64,000 nucleotides of DNA from Pseudoalteromonas rubra. GTDB lineage: Bacteria > Pseudomonadota > Gammaproteobacteria > Enterobacterales > Alteromonadaceae. Shown here in pieces: positions 46,418-55,893 of this stretch. The position numbers were made by a program, and so were the translations under genes. Each line of letters begins with the position of its first letter. Position 1 is the first letter of the stretch. The notes beneath the pieces were generated by a model. It ran no database searches. It saw nothing but the letters and a program-made list of their open reading frames with translations, and was not told the DNA's origin. Where the stretch lies: the NCBI RefSeq assembly GCF_005886805.2, contig NZ_CP045429.1:2698501-2762500 (forward strand). Direction: 5' to 3'.

Positions 46418-47005
46418 TCAGCGATTATCATCACTGATCCGACTTGCGATTGCACTGTTCTGCCCTTTGTATTTCGCATCTTTTCGCATGTTGTAAGGTG
46501 CTTCAGCAGGGCTGCTCAGGGTTTCAAAACTCAGTGCGCCTATCTTCATCTTAGGCCTCAGTGCCAATGGTAACTTTCCCGAATTATAAAACTCCAGCAC
46601 GATATTTCCCGACCAACCCGGATCAATGCGATGTGCCGTTACATGTACCATCAAGCCAAGCCGAGCTAGCGAGGAGCGCCCATCCAGCCAGCCAACTAAA
46701 TCTGCCGGTAAAGTCACGGATTCATAGGTCATTGCCAACGCCAGCTCACCAGGGTGCAGGAAAAATGCCTGACCATCTTCGAGCACAATTTCATCACTCA
46801 TGATGGATTCCATTGCAGCATTAATCTGCTCTTTTGGTCCGCTCAGATCAACGTAAGGCGCAGCATGGTCCTGAAACACTCGAAACTTGTTGCCCAGGCG
46901 CAGGTCAACGGTAACCCCTGAGATCATCTCATCTGCCGGCGATGGCTGGATTTGAATGTGTTGTTTCTTTATAGCTTCTTTTATGTCTCTGTCAGAGAGT
47001 CTCAT
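46418..47005 (-). CDS. dcd: dCTP deaminase
   Basis: A 195-residue trimeric enzyme converting dCTP to dUTP for thymidylate synthesis. It shows [28 protein letters not shown], the active-site [17 protein letters not shown] with catalytic Arg-Ser, and [17 protein letters not shown] with the catalytic Glu. The length fits E. coli Dcd (193). It follows apbC with a 3-bp gap, one transcript. The 293-bp gap upstream of the EAL gene (46125-46417) shows nothing recognisable. Confidence 0.96.
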   Translation of the reverse strand: MRLSDRDIKEAIKKQHIQIQPSPADEMISGVTVDLRLGNKFRVFQDHAAPYVDLSGPKEQINAAMESIMSDEIVLEDGQAFFLHPGELALAMTYESVTLPADLVGWLDGRSSLARLGLMVHVTAHRIDPGWSGNIVLEFYNSGKLPLALRPKMKIGALSFETLSSPAEAPYNMRKDAKYKGQNSAIASRISDDNR

Positions 47006-47008
47006 TAG

Positions 47009-48091
47009 TTAGTCATCCGTTATTAGAATTTCGACCCCTTGAGTCGATTGTGATTGTAAATACAACATGCTGCTGATCAGCTGCGCGCAATAAATGTAGT
47101 GATCTTTTATCGCCAGCGACTGAGCTGTGATGTTCGCACCTTGTTCAGAGTTTTCCCGGATCCCAGTATCAAGCGGAATTTCAGCCAGCAAAGGAACACC
47201 ATGACGTGCGGCCAGTTTGGCGCCCCCTTCACTACCAAAAATCGCATTTTTACCACCGCAATGCTGACACGAAAAATAACTCATATTCTCGATCAGACCA
47301 ATAATGGGCAGGTTAACTTTATTGAACATTGCGACGCCTTTTTGTGCATCGGCCAGAGCCAGGTCCTGCGGCGTAGTGACCACAATTGCCCCGCTGGCAG
47401 GCACTTTTTGCGTCATGGTCAACTGAATATCTCCCGTCCCCGGAGGCATGTCCACTATCAAATAATCCAGCTCACCCCAGGCTGTTTCATTCAGTAGTTG
47501 CGTTAATGCTTGTGAAGCCATGGGCCCGCGCCATACCGTTGCGTCGTCCTCCGGTACCAAAAAGCCAATGGACATCGCCCGAATACCGTCCTTTTCAAAC
47601 GGTTTTAAAGTCTTTTCATCAATTGCCTCGGGTTGTTGACCAGTCAGTCCCAGTAATGAGGGGATCGACGGACCGTAAATATCCGCATCCAGAACACCAA
47701 CTTGTGCGCCCTGGGACGCAAGCCCGGCAGCCAAATTAACGGCAGTGGTCGACTTGCCCACTCCCCCTTTACCTGATGCCACCAAAACAATATGTTTGAT
47801 TTGCTTAAATTGAGCTGTGCCCGCAACCTTACTTTGACAGGTAACCTGAATATCTGTACTGAGAGAATCGCTCAGATGTGAGGACAAAACAGCGCCCTGT
47901 CCTGACGCCGCGAAAGGTAACATCAGTGATACTTGCCAGAGCCCATCCTGCGATTTGTCTGGGGTGATCTCTGTTATCCACTGCGTATCAATTCCCATTG
48001 GAAATATTGCACTGCGGTAGTGCTGCAGGTGAGTTTTGATCTGTTCTTTGATTGGGTCCTTCCTGGTAAATAGTTTTTCAATACCAAACAT
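47009..48091 (-). CDS. apbC: Iron-sulfur cluster carrier ATPase ApbC/Mrp
   Basis: A 360-residue Mrp-family P-loop ATPase that carries 4Fe-4S clusters to target proteins. Its deviant Walker A is VASGKGGVGKST. The cluster-binding CxxC is in MSYFSCQHCGG, and VDMPPGTGDIQLT is the switch region. A short MIP18-like N-terminal domain precedes them. I take the ATG at 48091 (MFGIEKLF); the upstream extension to 48142 is not conserved-looking. Divergent from metG, as in many gammaproteobacteria. Confidence 0.94.
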   Translation of the reverse strand: MFGIEKLFTRKDPIKEQIKTHLQHYRSAIFPMGIDTQWITEITPDKSQDGLWQVSLMLPFAASGQGAVLSSHLSDSLSTDIQVTCQSKVAGTAQFKQIKHIVLVASGKGGVGKSTTAVNLAAGLASQGAQVGVLDADIYGPSIPSLLGLTGQQPEAIDEKTLKPFEKDGIRAMSIGFLVPEDDATVWRGPMASQALTQLLNETAWGELDYLIVDMPPGTGDIQLTMTQKVPASGAIVVTTPQDLALADAQKGVAMFNKVNLPIIGLIENMSYFSCQHCGGKNAIFGSEGGAKLAARHGVPLLAEIPLDTGIRENSEQGANITAQSLAIKDHYIYCAQLISSMLYLQSQSTQGVEILITDD

Positions 48092-48332
48092 ACAAATAAA
48101 ACGCCTTGAGGTGATGAAATGGGCGCTGGAATTATGTAACATTCACCTCATTAAAACCAGTCAAATTCGCGTCTGCCGGGATTTTCCCAGCCGTTCTGGT
48201 CAGTCTTTTATCAATAATTGACGCACTGACCGGTCCGAAGTTTTTGTTCTCTGCCCAGATAAGCACCGAGCGTGATGCCAGTCGCCAGATCTGCAGAGTC
48301 AAACTGAGCCGCTCTATATTCGTGGAATAACT

Positions 48333-50369
48333 ATGACAAAGAGAAAAATTCTCATAACAAGTGCATTGCCGTACGCCAATGGACCGACTCACCTGGGTCA
48401 CCTGTTGGAATATATTCAAACTGATATCTGGGCGCGTTTCCAGAAACAACAAGGCCATGAAACCTATTATGTCTGTGCCGATGATGCACACGGCACCCCA
48501 ATTATGCTGAATGCACAAAAGCAAGGCATTACACCTGAAGAGATGGTTCAGCAAGTCAGTATCGAAAGGCAACGTGATTTCGCCGACTTCAACATTGAAT
48601 TTGACAACTACCACAGCACGCACAGTGATGAAAACCGCGAGCTGAGTGAATTAATTTATACGCGCCTTAACGACAAAGGTCATATCAAAAAGCGCACTAT
48701 TTCACAGTTGTTTGACCCAGAGAAAAGCATTTTCCTGCCTGATCGCTTTGTCACGGGAACCTGTCCAAACTGTAAAGCAGAAGACCAAAATGGCGATAGC
48801 TGTGATGCCTGCGGCGCAACATACAGCCCAACCGAGTTGATTGAGCCTAAATCAGCGATGTCTGGTGCAACGCCAATTTTGAAAGATTCAGAGCACTTTT
48901 TCTTTGATTTGCCAGCATTTGAAGACATGCTGAAAACCTGGCTACGTTCAGGCAGCTTGCAAGCTGAAATGGCCAATAAGCTGGACGAGTGGTTTGCAGA
49001 TGGCCTGCAACAGTGGGATATCAGCCGTGATGCACCTTACTTTGGTTTTGAAATCCCTGGAGCCCCCGGCAAGTACTTTTATGTCTGGCTGGATGCGCCA
49101 ATCGGCTACATGGCCAGCTTCAAAAACCTGTGTGACAAGCAGGGCCTGAACTTTGATGAGTTCTGGGCGGAGGGCTCAGATGCAGAGCTTTATCACTTCA
49201 TTGGTAAAGACATCATCTATTTCCACAGCCTGTTCTGGCCAGCGATGCTGGACGGGGCAAACTTCAGAAAGCCGAACAACGTTTTTGCTCATGGCTTTGT
49301 CACCGTAAACGGCGCGAAAATGTCTAAGTCAAAAGGTACTTTCGTCAAAGCACGTACCTACTTAGAACATCTGGACCCAGAGTACCTGCGTTATTACTAT
49401 GCCGCTAAACTAAATAGTGGTGTAACTGATCTTGATTTAAACCTGGAAGATTTTGCACAGCGCGTCAATTCAGACCTGGTTGGCAAGGTCGTAAACATCG
49501 CCAGCCGCTGCGCAGGCTTTATCACCAAGAAATTTGACGGTAAGCTCAGCAGCACAGTCATGGACGAAGCATTACTAAACAGCTTTGTCGCAGCCAAAGA
49601 CAGCATTGCCGGCCACTATGAGAACCGCGAATACAGTCGTGCAGTTCGTGAGATCATGACCCTTGCCGACAAGGCGAACCAGTTCATCGACGCTGAAGCA
49701 CCCTGGGTACTGGCCAAAAATGAAGATACTCTGGAGCGTGCGCACCAGGTATGTTCACTGGGTCTGAACCTGTTCCGGGCATTGCTGACTTACCTCAAGC
49801 CTATTCTGCCTGGTATGGCAAAAAATGTTGAAGCATTCCTGAATACGCAACTGTCTTGGGAAAGCCTGGACAAACCACTGGTTGATCATGAAATCAACAA
49901 GTTTAAAGCCCTAATGCAACGTGTTGAACTGGAGAAGGTGAATGCTATGGTTGATGCTTCTAAAGAAAGCCTGGAGAAAAAAGTCGGTGGTCAGAGCGCT
50001 CAGCCTGCGGCGGATAGCCCACTGGCCAAAGAGCCAATCGCGGACGAAATCGAGTTCAATGATTTTGCCAAAGTTGATTTGCGCGTCGCTAAAATTGCCA
50101 ACGCAGAGCACGTAGAAGGCGCAGACAAACTGCTGAAACTGACACTGGACTTAGGTGGCGAAACCCGCCAGGTGTTTGCAGGTATTAAGTCTGCCTATGC
50201 ACCCGAAGATCTGATCGGCAAACTCACCGTCATGGTTGCCAACCTGAAGCCCCGCAAGATGCGCTTTGGCATGTCTGAAGGCATGGTTCTGGCAGCAGGT
50301 CCTGGTGGCAAAGAAATCTATATTCTTAACCCGGATGAGGGCTCACAACCGGGCATGCGCGTGATGTGA
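48333..50369 (+). CDS. metG: Methionyl-tRNA synthetase
   Basis: A 678-residue class I synthetase with the HIGH-type motif [15 protein letters not shown], the zinc-knuckle insert [21 protein letters not shown] near 145-165, KMSKSKGT near residue 333, the anticodon-binding helical domain and a C-terminal tRNA-binding OB domain (from about 570, [21 protein letters not shown]) that dimerises the enzyme. The layout matches E. coli MetG (677 residues). Confidence 0.97.
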   Translation: MTKRKILITSALPYANGPTHLGHLLEYIQTDIWARFQKQQGHETYYVCADDAHGTPIMLNAQKQGITPEEMVQQVSIERQRDFADFNIEFDNYHSTHSDENRELSELIYTRLNDKGHIKKRTISQLFDPEKSIFLPDRFVTGTCPNCKAEDQNGDSCDACGATYSPTELIEPKSAMSGATPILKDSEHFFFDLPAFEDMLKTWLRSGSLQAEMANKLDEWFADGLQQWDISRDAPYFGFEIPGAPGKYFYVWLDAPIGYMASFKNLCDKQGLNFDEFWAEGSDAELYHFIGKDIIYFHSLFWPAMLDGANFRKPNNVFAHGFVTVNGAKMSKSKGTFVKARTYLEHLDPEYLRYYYAAKLNSGVTDLDLNLEDFAQRVNSDLVGKVVNIASRCAGFITKKFDGKLSSTVMDEALLNSFVAAKDSIAGHYENREYSRAVREIMTLADKANQFIDAEAPWVLAKNEDTLERAHQVCSLGLNLFRALLTYLKPILPGMAKNVEAFLNTQLSWESLDKPLVDHEINKFKALMQRVELEKVNAMVDASKESLEKKVGGQSAQPAADSPLAKEPIADEIEFNDFAKVDLRVAKIANAEHVEGADKLLKLTLDLGGETRQVFAGIKSAYAPEDLIGKLTVMVANLKPRKMRFGMSEGMVLAAGPGGKEIYILNPDEGSQPGMRVM

Positions 50370-50396
50370 TCAGCGCTGCTATTAAGCTAGATTGAA

Positions 50397-50421
50397 CAAA
50401 CGGGCCATCAGGCCCGTTTTT
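50397..50421. terminator. Terminator of metG
   Basis: ACGGGCC (50400-50406) pairs with GGCCCGT (50411-50417) over ATCA, then T run. It is placed between convergent metG and the NADAR gene. The opposite strand has a shorter T tract. Confidence 0.9.
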
Positions 50422-50422
50422 G

Positions 50423-50986
50423 TTAAGCGGTTTGAGTGTCCTGAGACAATTCGTCGCGCACTACCATCAGGGCATAGCCCAGCAGGTTTAGTCCATTCCA
50501 CTTCTGAGGCACACTTGCAAATTCGTGATCTTCTGCCAAACCAATCCCCCAAATTTTATCAACCGGACTGGCCTCAACCAGAACCCTTTTGCCGGTTGAA
50601 AGCAAGAACTCCTTCAGTTCAGGGTTTTGTGCAAACTTCAGCATGTTTGCACTGACAACAATATCGAATCGCTTAGCATTCCAGGTGGCTTCATCAAAAC
50701 CGGTGACAGCCCTGCCCAGCTTTTTAGCCTCGCCAGGATGACCACATTCTAAAATACGCAGCGCCACTTCATGATTATCAAATAGCATCGCCTTGTGGTA
50801 CATCATGTAATGCTCAGCAGTTTTAAACATCAACCCATGCTGCTCAAAGTAAGCCGGATACCATTGACTGAAACAGGACTTAGAAACACCTGATTTGGCT
50901 TTTTGGTGACCCCAGAAAAAAACAAACTTCGGCTTTTTTGATTTCGCAATATACTCGATTAATTGCGTGTTACTACTTATTGCCAC
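50423..50986 (-). CDS. NADAR family protein (YbiA-like)
   Basis: A 187-residue single-domain protein. NADAR hallmarks are FFWGHQ near residue 24, SCFSQWYPAYF, FKTAEHYMMYHKAMLF, ILECGHPGEAKKLGRAV, and the C-terminal GIGLAEDHEFASVPQKWNGLNLLGYALM. YbiA-type members cleave N-glycosidic bonds of riboflavin precursors; other NADAR proteins remove ADP-ribose from modified DNA or NAD derivatives. This length fits YbiA. No DarT-like partner is adjacent. Confidence 0.9.
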   Translation of the reverse strand: MAISSNTQLIEYIAKSKKPKFVFFWGHQKAKSGVSKSCFSQWYPAYFEQHGLMFKTAEHYMMYHKAMLFDNHEVALRILECGHPGEAKKLGRAVTGFDEATWNAKRFDIVVSANMLKFAQNPELKEFLLSTGKRVLVEASPVDKIWGIGLAEDHEFASVPQKWNGLNLLGYALMVVRDELSQDTQTA

Positions 50987-51060
50987 AAAGACTTCCTATG
51001 TATAATGTGTGTCACTCATGCACAGAGGCTGTTCACCGCCTCTGTGCACCTGATTACTCG

Positions 51061-51501
51061 CTAAGTTAATGTATGTGCCATGATGAACTTCTGTCCGTCC
51101 ATATCAATGACACTAAATCCATGAGATTCATATAATTTCACCAGATGAGCTTCACAGCGAAGATAGAGTGCAGGCAACTTGAGCTTAATTGCCTTGGCAA
51201 TCGCAAACTCAACCAAAGCCGTTGAGATGCCTTTGCCACGATGCTCAGTCGGCACATACACGCCATCAAGCCAATGCTGATAGCCTGAATAACTGGACGT
51301 TATTCGCTGCGTGATTTCGCCCGCACCAACCAACTCATCGCCAATATAGGCGGCAAAACCTGTTCGCGAATCAGATGAGGATAACTTGTCAGTCACGCTT
51401 TGCAATGTTGCATTTGGGTCTTTACTGTCCCATTGCTGGTAATACCAATTAGCGATGACCTCAATGTCTGAATGGTCACTCGATAAGTCTGAGACTTTCA
51501 T
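51061..51501 (-). CDS. GNAT family N-acetyltransferase
   Basis: A 146-residue acyl-CoA N-acetyltransferase fold. The CoA-binding loop is VYVPTEHRGKGISTALVEFAIAKA near 82-103, preceded by FAAYIGDELVGAGEI. The C-terminal strand pair (YLRCEAHLVKLYESHGFSVID) is typical. The acceptor is unknown. It stands alone; a 630-bp stretch with the repeat array lies upstream. Confidence 0.9.
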   Translation of the reverse strand: MKVSDLSSDHSDIEVIANWYYQQWDSKDPNATLQSVTDKLSSSDSRTGFAAYIGDELVGAGEITQRITSSYSGYQHWLDGVYVPTEHRGKGISTALVEFAIAKAIKLKLPALYLRCEAHLVKLYESHGFSVIDMDGQKFIMAHTLT

Positions 51502-51980
51502 TTGGACTGTCCTAGGTGATTGTTATTGTTCTTAATTCCATTATATGTTCAACGTTTCTTAACCCGTTGAAGTGCCGGCATGGTACAGAGGGTTGAAATT
51601 ACCCTAGGCATCGCAAAGCCCTAATCTAGTAATTTGTTGAGAGTATTGTACAGTAATTTGGTCCAGTGTGCTTTGTGCATTTCACCTTGCGCAAAGGCCG
51701 TGCTAAAGCACGACTTTACACGATAAAGCGTTCGGCGAGCTGCGAAGCGTTGCTTCGGTCTCAGAAAGGTACGAGTGGACACATATCCCTATGGAGGGCT
51801 CCCGGGTTAAATATCAGCGACCCAAGCTCAATGCACATCCAGCTAAAATGGCTCATTTCACCTTGCGCAAAGGCCGCGCTAAAGCACGACTTTACACGAT
51901 AAAGCGTTCGGCGAGCTGCGAAGCGTTGCTTCGGTCTCAGAAAGGTACGAGTGGACACATATCCCTATGGAGGGCTCCCG

Positions 51981-52000
51981 GCTTTTCATCCATGAAAAGC
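51981..52000. repeat. Palindrome joining repeat units 2 and 3
   Basis: A 9-bp perfect stem (GCTTTTCAT with ATGAAAAGC) around a 2-base CC loop spans the joint between two 81-bp units. Confidence 0.9.
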
Positions 52001-52075
52001 GTTCGGCGAGCTGCGAAGCGTTGCTTCGGTCTCAGAAAGGTACGAGTGGACACATATCCCTATGGAGGGCTCCCG

Positions 52076-52095
52076 GCTTTTCATCCATGAAAAGC
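52076..52095. repeat. Palindrome joining repeat units 3 and 4
   Basis: The same 9-bp perfect palindrome as at 51981-52000, 95 bp further on, at the joint with the truncated fourth unit. Confidence 0.9.
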
Positions 52096-52131
52096 GTTCG
52101 GCGAGCTGCGAAGCGTTGCTTCGGTCTCGCC

Positions 52132-55100
52132 TCACCCAACCATTTCTTCGCCCTTGGGCGGGGAATATGGGACCCTGATAGTCACTTCAATGCCCTCACC
52201 CGGGCTTGAGTTTGCTGAAATTTCCCCTTTGAGCAGTTGCGTAACCAGGTTATAGACGATATGCATGCCCAACCCACAGCCGCCCTGGCTTCTTTTCGTC
52301 GTTACAAAAGGATCAAACAAGGTTTTCAGACCTGCTTTTGGCATGCCAACGCCGTCATCACGATAGGTCAGTAACCAATACTCTCCAGCCATGCTTGTTG
52401 ATACCTCAACCTTGCCCTGAGGATGGGCTTCAAAGCCATGGATCATGGAATTGTTGAATAAGTTCGTCATGATTTGATAGATGGCGCCCGGGTAGGTATT
52501 CACCAGCATGTCTTCGTCGCCCGTAATGGTCAGGCTGATCTCTTTGCCTTTGCTCAGTGGTAACAAAGAGCTGAAGACATCGGCAATATAGTCCTTCACA
52601 TTGATGTCTCGTTCAACTTCACTGGATTGATCCACAGCAACCTGTTTAAAGTTGCTGATCAGCATTTGTGCCCTGTCCAGGTTGCGTAAAATAAGCCGAT
52701 ACCCTTCCTCCTGCTCGGCATTAAAACGCTCTAAATCCGTCTGGCGTAGTTGCTTTTCCTGAAGCTTTTCATTGATGTTGTGCAGACATTCCTGATTGTA
52801 GGTCAGCGCCGTTATAGCGACGCCCAGTGGCGTATTTATCTCATGGGCGATGCCTGCTACCACATTACCCAATGAGGCCATTTTCTCACTTTCTATGAGC
52901 TCTTGTTGGGTACGCTTAAGCTCCATCATAGCTTGTTCCAGTTTCTGGTTTTTCTTGTACAGCTCATCCGTACGCATTGCGACTTTGATTTCAAGTTGTT
53001 CATTAAGGGTTTGTAAAGCATTTTGATGCGCCTTCAGCTCCGCGATATCCTTCAATGCCCCAACAATACGCTGCGGTCTGCCATGATGGTCACGGCTCAC
53101 CACCTTGCCGCGCTCCAACACCCAACTCCACTGGTCTTTTAACGTTTTGACCCGCATGGCGATTTCATAGGTATCCAGCTCTCCTTCAAGGCATGACTCG
53201 ATCTTTTCTTCCCAGGCAATACAATCTTTAGGATGCACAAACTGATCAATGTCTTCAACTGTCATAGAGGTTTGATTTTTACCATAGTCAATGCGCGGTT
53301 TTACGCAGTAACGATAGACTTTTTTGTCCTCCAGATGCCAGTCCCACAGTTCGTCGCCACTGGCCCACAAGCTCAGCTCAAGGCGTTGTTGTAGTTCGTT
53401 CATGACTCTGTTGTCATTCACAACCTGACGATAACGTGCCTGGCGTTGCCTGAACCACAAAGCGAAGCTGAGTGTTAAGGCCACGATATAAAAAGTTTTA
53501 GAGTACCAGTCCCACCACCAGGGCGCCTTTATCTGGATCGTAAAACGATGCACAGGGGACTTCTGGTTGAAGCGATTCACCGTATAAGTCTGTACCTGAT
53601 AATTACCGGGTTCCAGTTTCAGCAAATTAATTTGCCTGACACCATCTGCGAGTTTCAACCACTGGTCGCTCAACCCAACAATACGATAAAAGAAATTCAG
53701 TCGCTCAGAGCCATAATCCAGGCTGGAGTAATGCAAGGAAACGATATCCTGATTGTAATTAAGCAGCAGTTTTTCAGTCAGCTCAGGCGCCAGTGTCAGT
53801 TCGCTACTGGCTTCAGGATGTAAAACTTCGCCAAGCAGCTCGATATTGGAGATCAGTAAGGGACGGATCCCAAACGCAATGCGGATCTGTTCAGGGTAAA
53901 ACTGGTTGAACCCTTTGGCGCCGCCAATAAATACCCGACCATCAGGGGCTAACCAGGCTGCATTGTAATTAAATTCATTGTCCTGTACGCCGTCTACAAC
54001 TAGGAAATTATCGATATTATGATCGTGAATATTAATCCGGCTCAGACCGCCGCTGGTTCCGAGCCAGATATGTTCCTGCTGATCAAAGACCATGGCCCAG
54101 ACCGCTTCATTGGCCAGTCCATCGGTCACTTTGAGTACTTTTTCCACCTCGAACTGCTTGTTGAGAATGCTGACACCGGATTCGCTGGCCACCCAAACCG
54201 CGCCGAGCGAGTCGCGGGACAACATGAACACAATATCTGATGCCAGCCCATTGTTGGTCGTAAGAGATTTGATATTTTGGCCATCGTAATGAAATAAACC
54301 ATCACCAACACTTCCGAAGTAGAAGCCGTCGCCGTCTACCAGCAATGAAGAGACATGATTGGGTGCCGACACAGATGAAGCAAAGAAGGGCAACAGCTTT
54401 TTCTGGGCTTCGTCGTAATAAAGCAAACCCAAAGTACGCGAGCTAAGCAAAACCAGCTGTTTAAATACGGTGATATCATTGAAGCTCAGCTCGGGTCCGT
54501 TGCCAAAATCAGGCATAAAATAGGTGACTTCACCGCTTATCAGGTTTAACCGTGCGACTCCGGCGCCACGCGACGTCAGCCAGGCATGCTCACCGACAAT
54601 CTGTATCTTAGTGATAAAAGTATTGGAAAAGCGGGCTAGCTGAGGATAAACCTGCTCCACTTTCACAAACCTTTGCTGCTCAAAAATATAACCACCACTG
54701 GAAGTTGCGACCCACAGCCTGTCCGATTCATCCAGCGCGAAGCTGCGCACATCTGAATTAGTTAACGGAGAGTGTGGATAATTATACTCGCCCACATGAC
54801 CAAAGGTTTCGCTGAGCTGACTAATAAAATGCAAACCCCGAGTCTCTGTCCCTATCCACAGGTCGCTGTTGCTATCGCGAAATACCGAGAGGATACTGCT
54901 ATCCTGCAAACCCGATTTATTATTGCCACGTTTATACCAACGCTTTTTAATTTCCCCTTTCATATCAAGCAAATAAACACCATGACTGGTTGCGACAAAA
55001 AGCTCACCAGCAGACGCAAAAACCGAGTGCAGCACCAACTTGGCATCGGGTGTGATTGCGCTTTGCCATAACGCGCGCTCAAACAGCGTATCATAGGCGG

Positions 55101-55824
55101 TAAGCTGGTTATCTTTACTGATTAAAAAAGCGCGCTCGCCACTAACCATGAGAGATTTATAATCGCCATCCAACAACAGGGTTGTTATGCCCGTTTGGCG
55201 GTTGTTGACCATTAACCCTTCATCAGAAAGGTAATAAACCAAATTTTTATACACGGTCACATAGCGTATAAAATCCCCTTCCAGCGCCACTTCCTGTGGC
55301 TCCAACGTAGCCTTATCAATTACATAATAAAAACCATCTTCTGTGGTCACGGACACTGCGGCGCCCTGGCAGCCAATTGATTGCACCCGATCTGATAGGA
55401 TCAAAGGGCTAAAATCACTCAAAAAGCTTTGAAATCGTCCTGTCACGGTGTGGTAGACACTCAGCCCGGTGCTGGTGCCAATCCAGAGAGATTCCCCACT
55501 GTGGCACAGGGCTGTAATAAATGCCCCGGCCAACGCAAAAGGATCTTGCTGGCGGCTAATAAATTGCTTAAAAGAATGGCCGTCAAATCGATTCAGGCCA
55601 GCCTGAGTACCTATCCAGATGTAGCCCAGCTGGTCTTCTTCAATGGCGGTAATACTGACCTGACTGAGACCTGATTCATAATCATAATGACGCATCACCT
55701 GTGCAGTATCCGAAAACACAGGGACGGCAAACGCGATTGCAGAGTATAGCCAGATCATGAGCGATATGAAGATACTGGCACCTAACTTTGTTTGTTTTGT
55801 CTGCTGCTGATACAACCCTATCAC
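52132..55824 (-). CDS. Two-component-regulator-propeller sensor histidine kinase
   Basis: A 1230-residue membrane sensor. An N-terminal hydrophobic segment (about 16-36) is followed by many propeller repeats of the IWIGTxxGLxRFD kind (IWIGTQAGLNRFD, LWIGTSTGLSVY, IWLGTSGGLSRI) to about 690, then a Y_Y_Y domain ending near 765, a membrane helix (about 775-795), a PAS-like domain (about 810-910), a coiled coil and a kinase core. The H-box is VAGIAHEINTPLG with H994, the N-box NLFNNSMIHGF near 1122, and the G-box GGCGLGMHIVY near 1182. There is no receiver or DNA-binding domain, so an unlinked response regulator must exist. Such kinases often sense polysaccharide breakdown; that is an inference here. 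Confidence 0.9.
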   Translation of the reverse strand: MIGLYQQQTKQTKLGASIFISLMIWLYSAIAFAVPVFSDTAQVMRHYDYESGLSQVSITAIEEDQLGYIWIGTQAGLNRFDGHSFKQFISRQQDPFALAGAFITALCHSGESLWIGTSTGLSVYHTVTGRFQSFLSDFSPLILSDRVQSIGCQGAAVSVTTEDGFYYVIDKATLEPQEVALEGDFIRYVTVYKNLVYYLSDEGLMVNNRQTGITTLLLDGDYKSLMVSGERAFLISKDNQLTAYDTLFERALWQSAITPDAKLVLHSVFASAGELFVATSHGVYLLDMKGEIKKRWYKRGNNKSGLQDSSILSVFRDSNSDLWIGTETRGLHFISQLSETFGHVGEYNYPHSPLTNSDVRSFALDESDRLWVATSSGGYIFEQQRFVKVEQVYPQLARFSNTFITKIQIVGEHAWLTSRGAGVARLNLISGEVTYFMPDFGNGPELSFNDITVFKQLVLLSSRTLGLLYYDEAQKKLLPFFASSVSAPNHVSSLLVDGDGFYFGSVGDGLFHYDGQNIKSLTTNNGLASDIVFMLSRDSLGAVWVASESGVSILNKQFEVEKVLKVTDGLANEAVWAMVFDQQEHIWLGTSGGLSRINIHDHNIDNFLVVDGVQDNEFNYNAAWLAPDGRVFIGGAKGFNQFYPEQIRIAFGIRPLLISNIELLGEVLHPEASSELTLAPELTEKLLLNYNQDIVSLHYSSLDYGSERLNFFYRIVGLSDQWLKLADGVRQINLLKLEPGNYQVQTYTVNRFNQKSPVHRFTIQIKAPWWWDWYSKTFYIVALTLSFALWFRQRQARYRQVVNDNRVMNELQQRLELSLWASGDELWDWHLEDKKVYRYCVKPRIDYGKNQTSMTVEDIDQFVHPKDCIAWEEKIESCLEGELDTYEIAMRVKTLKDQWSWVLERGKVVSRDHHGRPQRIVGALKDIAELKAHQNALQTLNEQLEIKVAMRTDELYKKNQKLEQAMMELKRTQQELIESEKMASLGNVVAGIAHEINTPLGVAITALTYNQECLHNINEKLQEKQLRQTDLERFNAEQEEGYRLILRNLDRAQMLISNFKQVAVDQSSEVERDINVKDYIADVFSSLLPLSKGKEISLTITGDEDMLVNTYPGAIYQIMTNLFNNSMIHGFEAHPQGKVEVSTSMAGEYWLLTYRDDGVGMPKAGLKTLFDPFVTTKRSQGGCGLGMHIVYNLVTQLLKGEISANSSPGEGIEVTIRVPYSPPKGEEMVG

Positions 55825-55893
55825 CTTTTATACAGGCTCTTTGTTGTAACTATAGCAAAACTTTACAATCCGGCTGAGATGTCGTTTGCAGGA

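Larger units (their letters stand above)
51679..52128. repeat. Array of identical 81-bp units with palindromic joints
   Basis: Three identical 81-bp cores lie at 51725-51805, 51901-51981 and 51996-52076; a fourth, cut after 38 bp, is at 52091-52128. Periods are 176, 95 and 95 bp. The first two cores carry a shared 46-bp left flank (51679-51724 and 51855-51900, one T/C difference), giving a 127-bp unit. Each core contains CGAAGC-GTT-GCTTCG, a small hairpin. The + strand frames are open but read as repeats of one another with no SD, so they are not genes. The array ends 3 bp before the stop of the sensor kinase. The rest of the gap (51502-51678) shows nothing recognisable. Confidence 0.92.

Noticed and set aside
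50423..50986. NADAR-DarT type toxin-antitoxin pair
   Set aside because: The only close genes are metG and a GNAT acetyltransferase; no DarT-like toxin is present.
51679..52128. CRISPR array
   Set aside because: Units are 81 bp, linkers are themselves repeated and palindromic rather than unique spacers, and no cas gene is nearby.
51666..52209. Small proteins on the + strand in the repeat array
   Set aside because: The frames are translations of the same repeat in shifted order, lack SD sites, and one runs into the end of the sensor kinase gene on the other strand.
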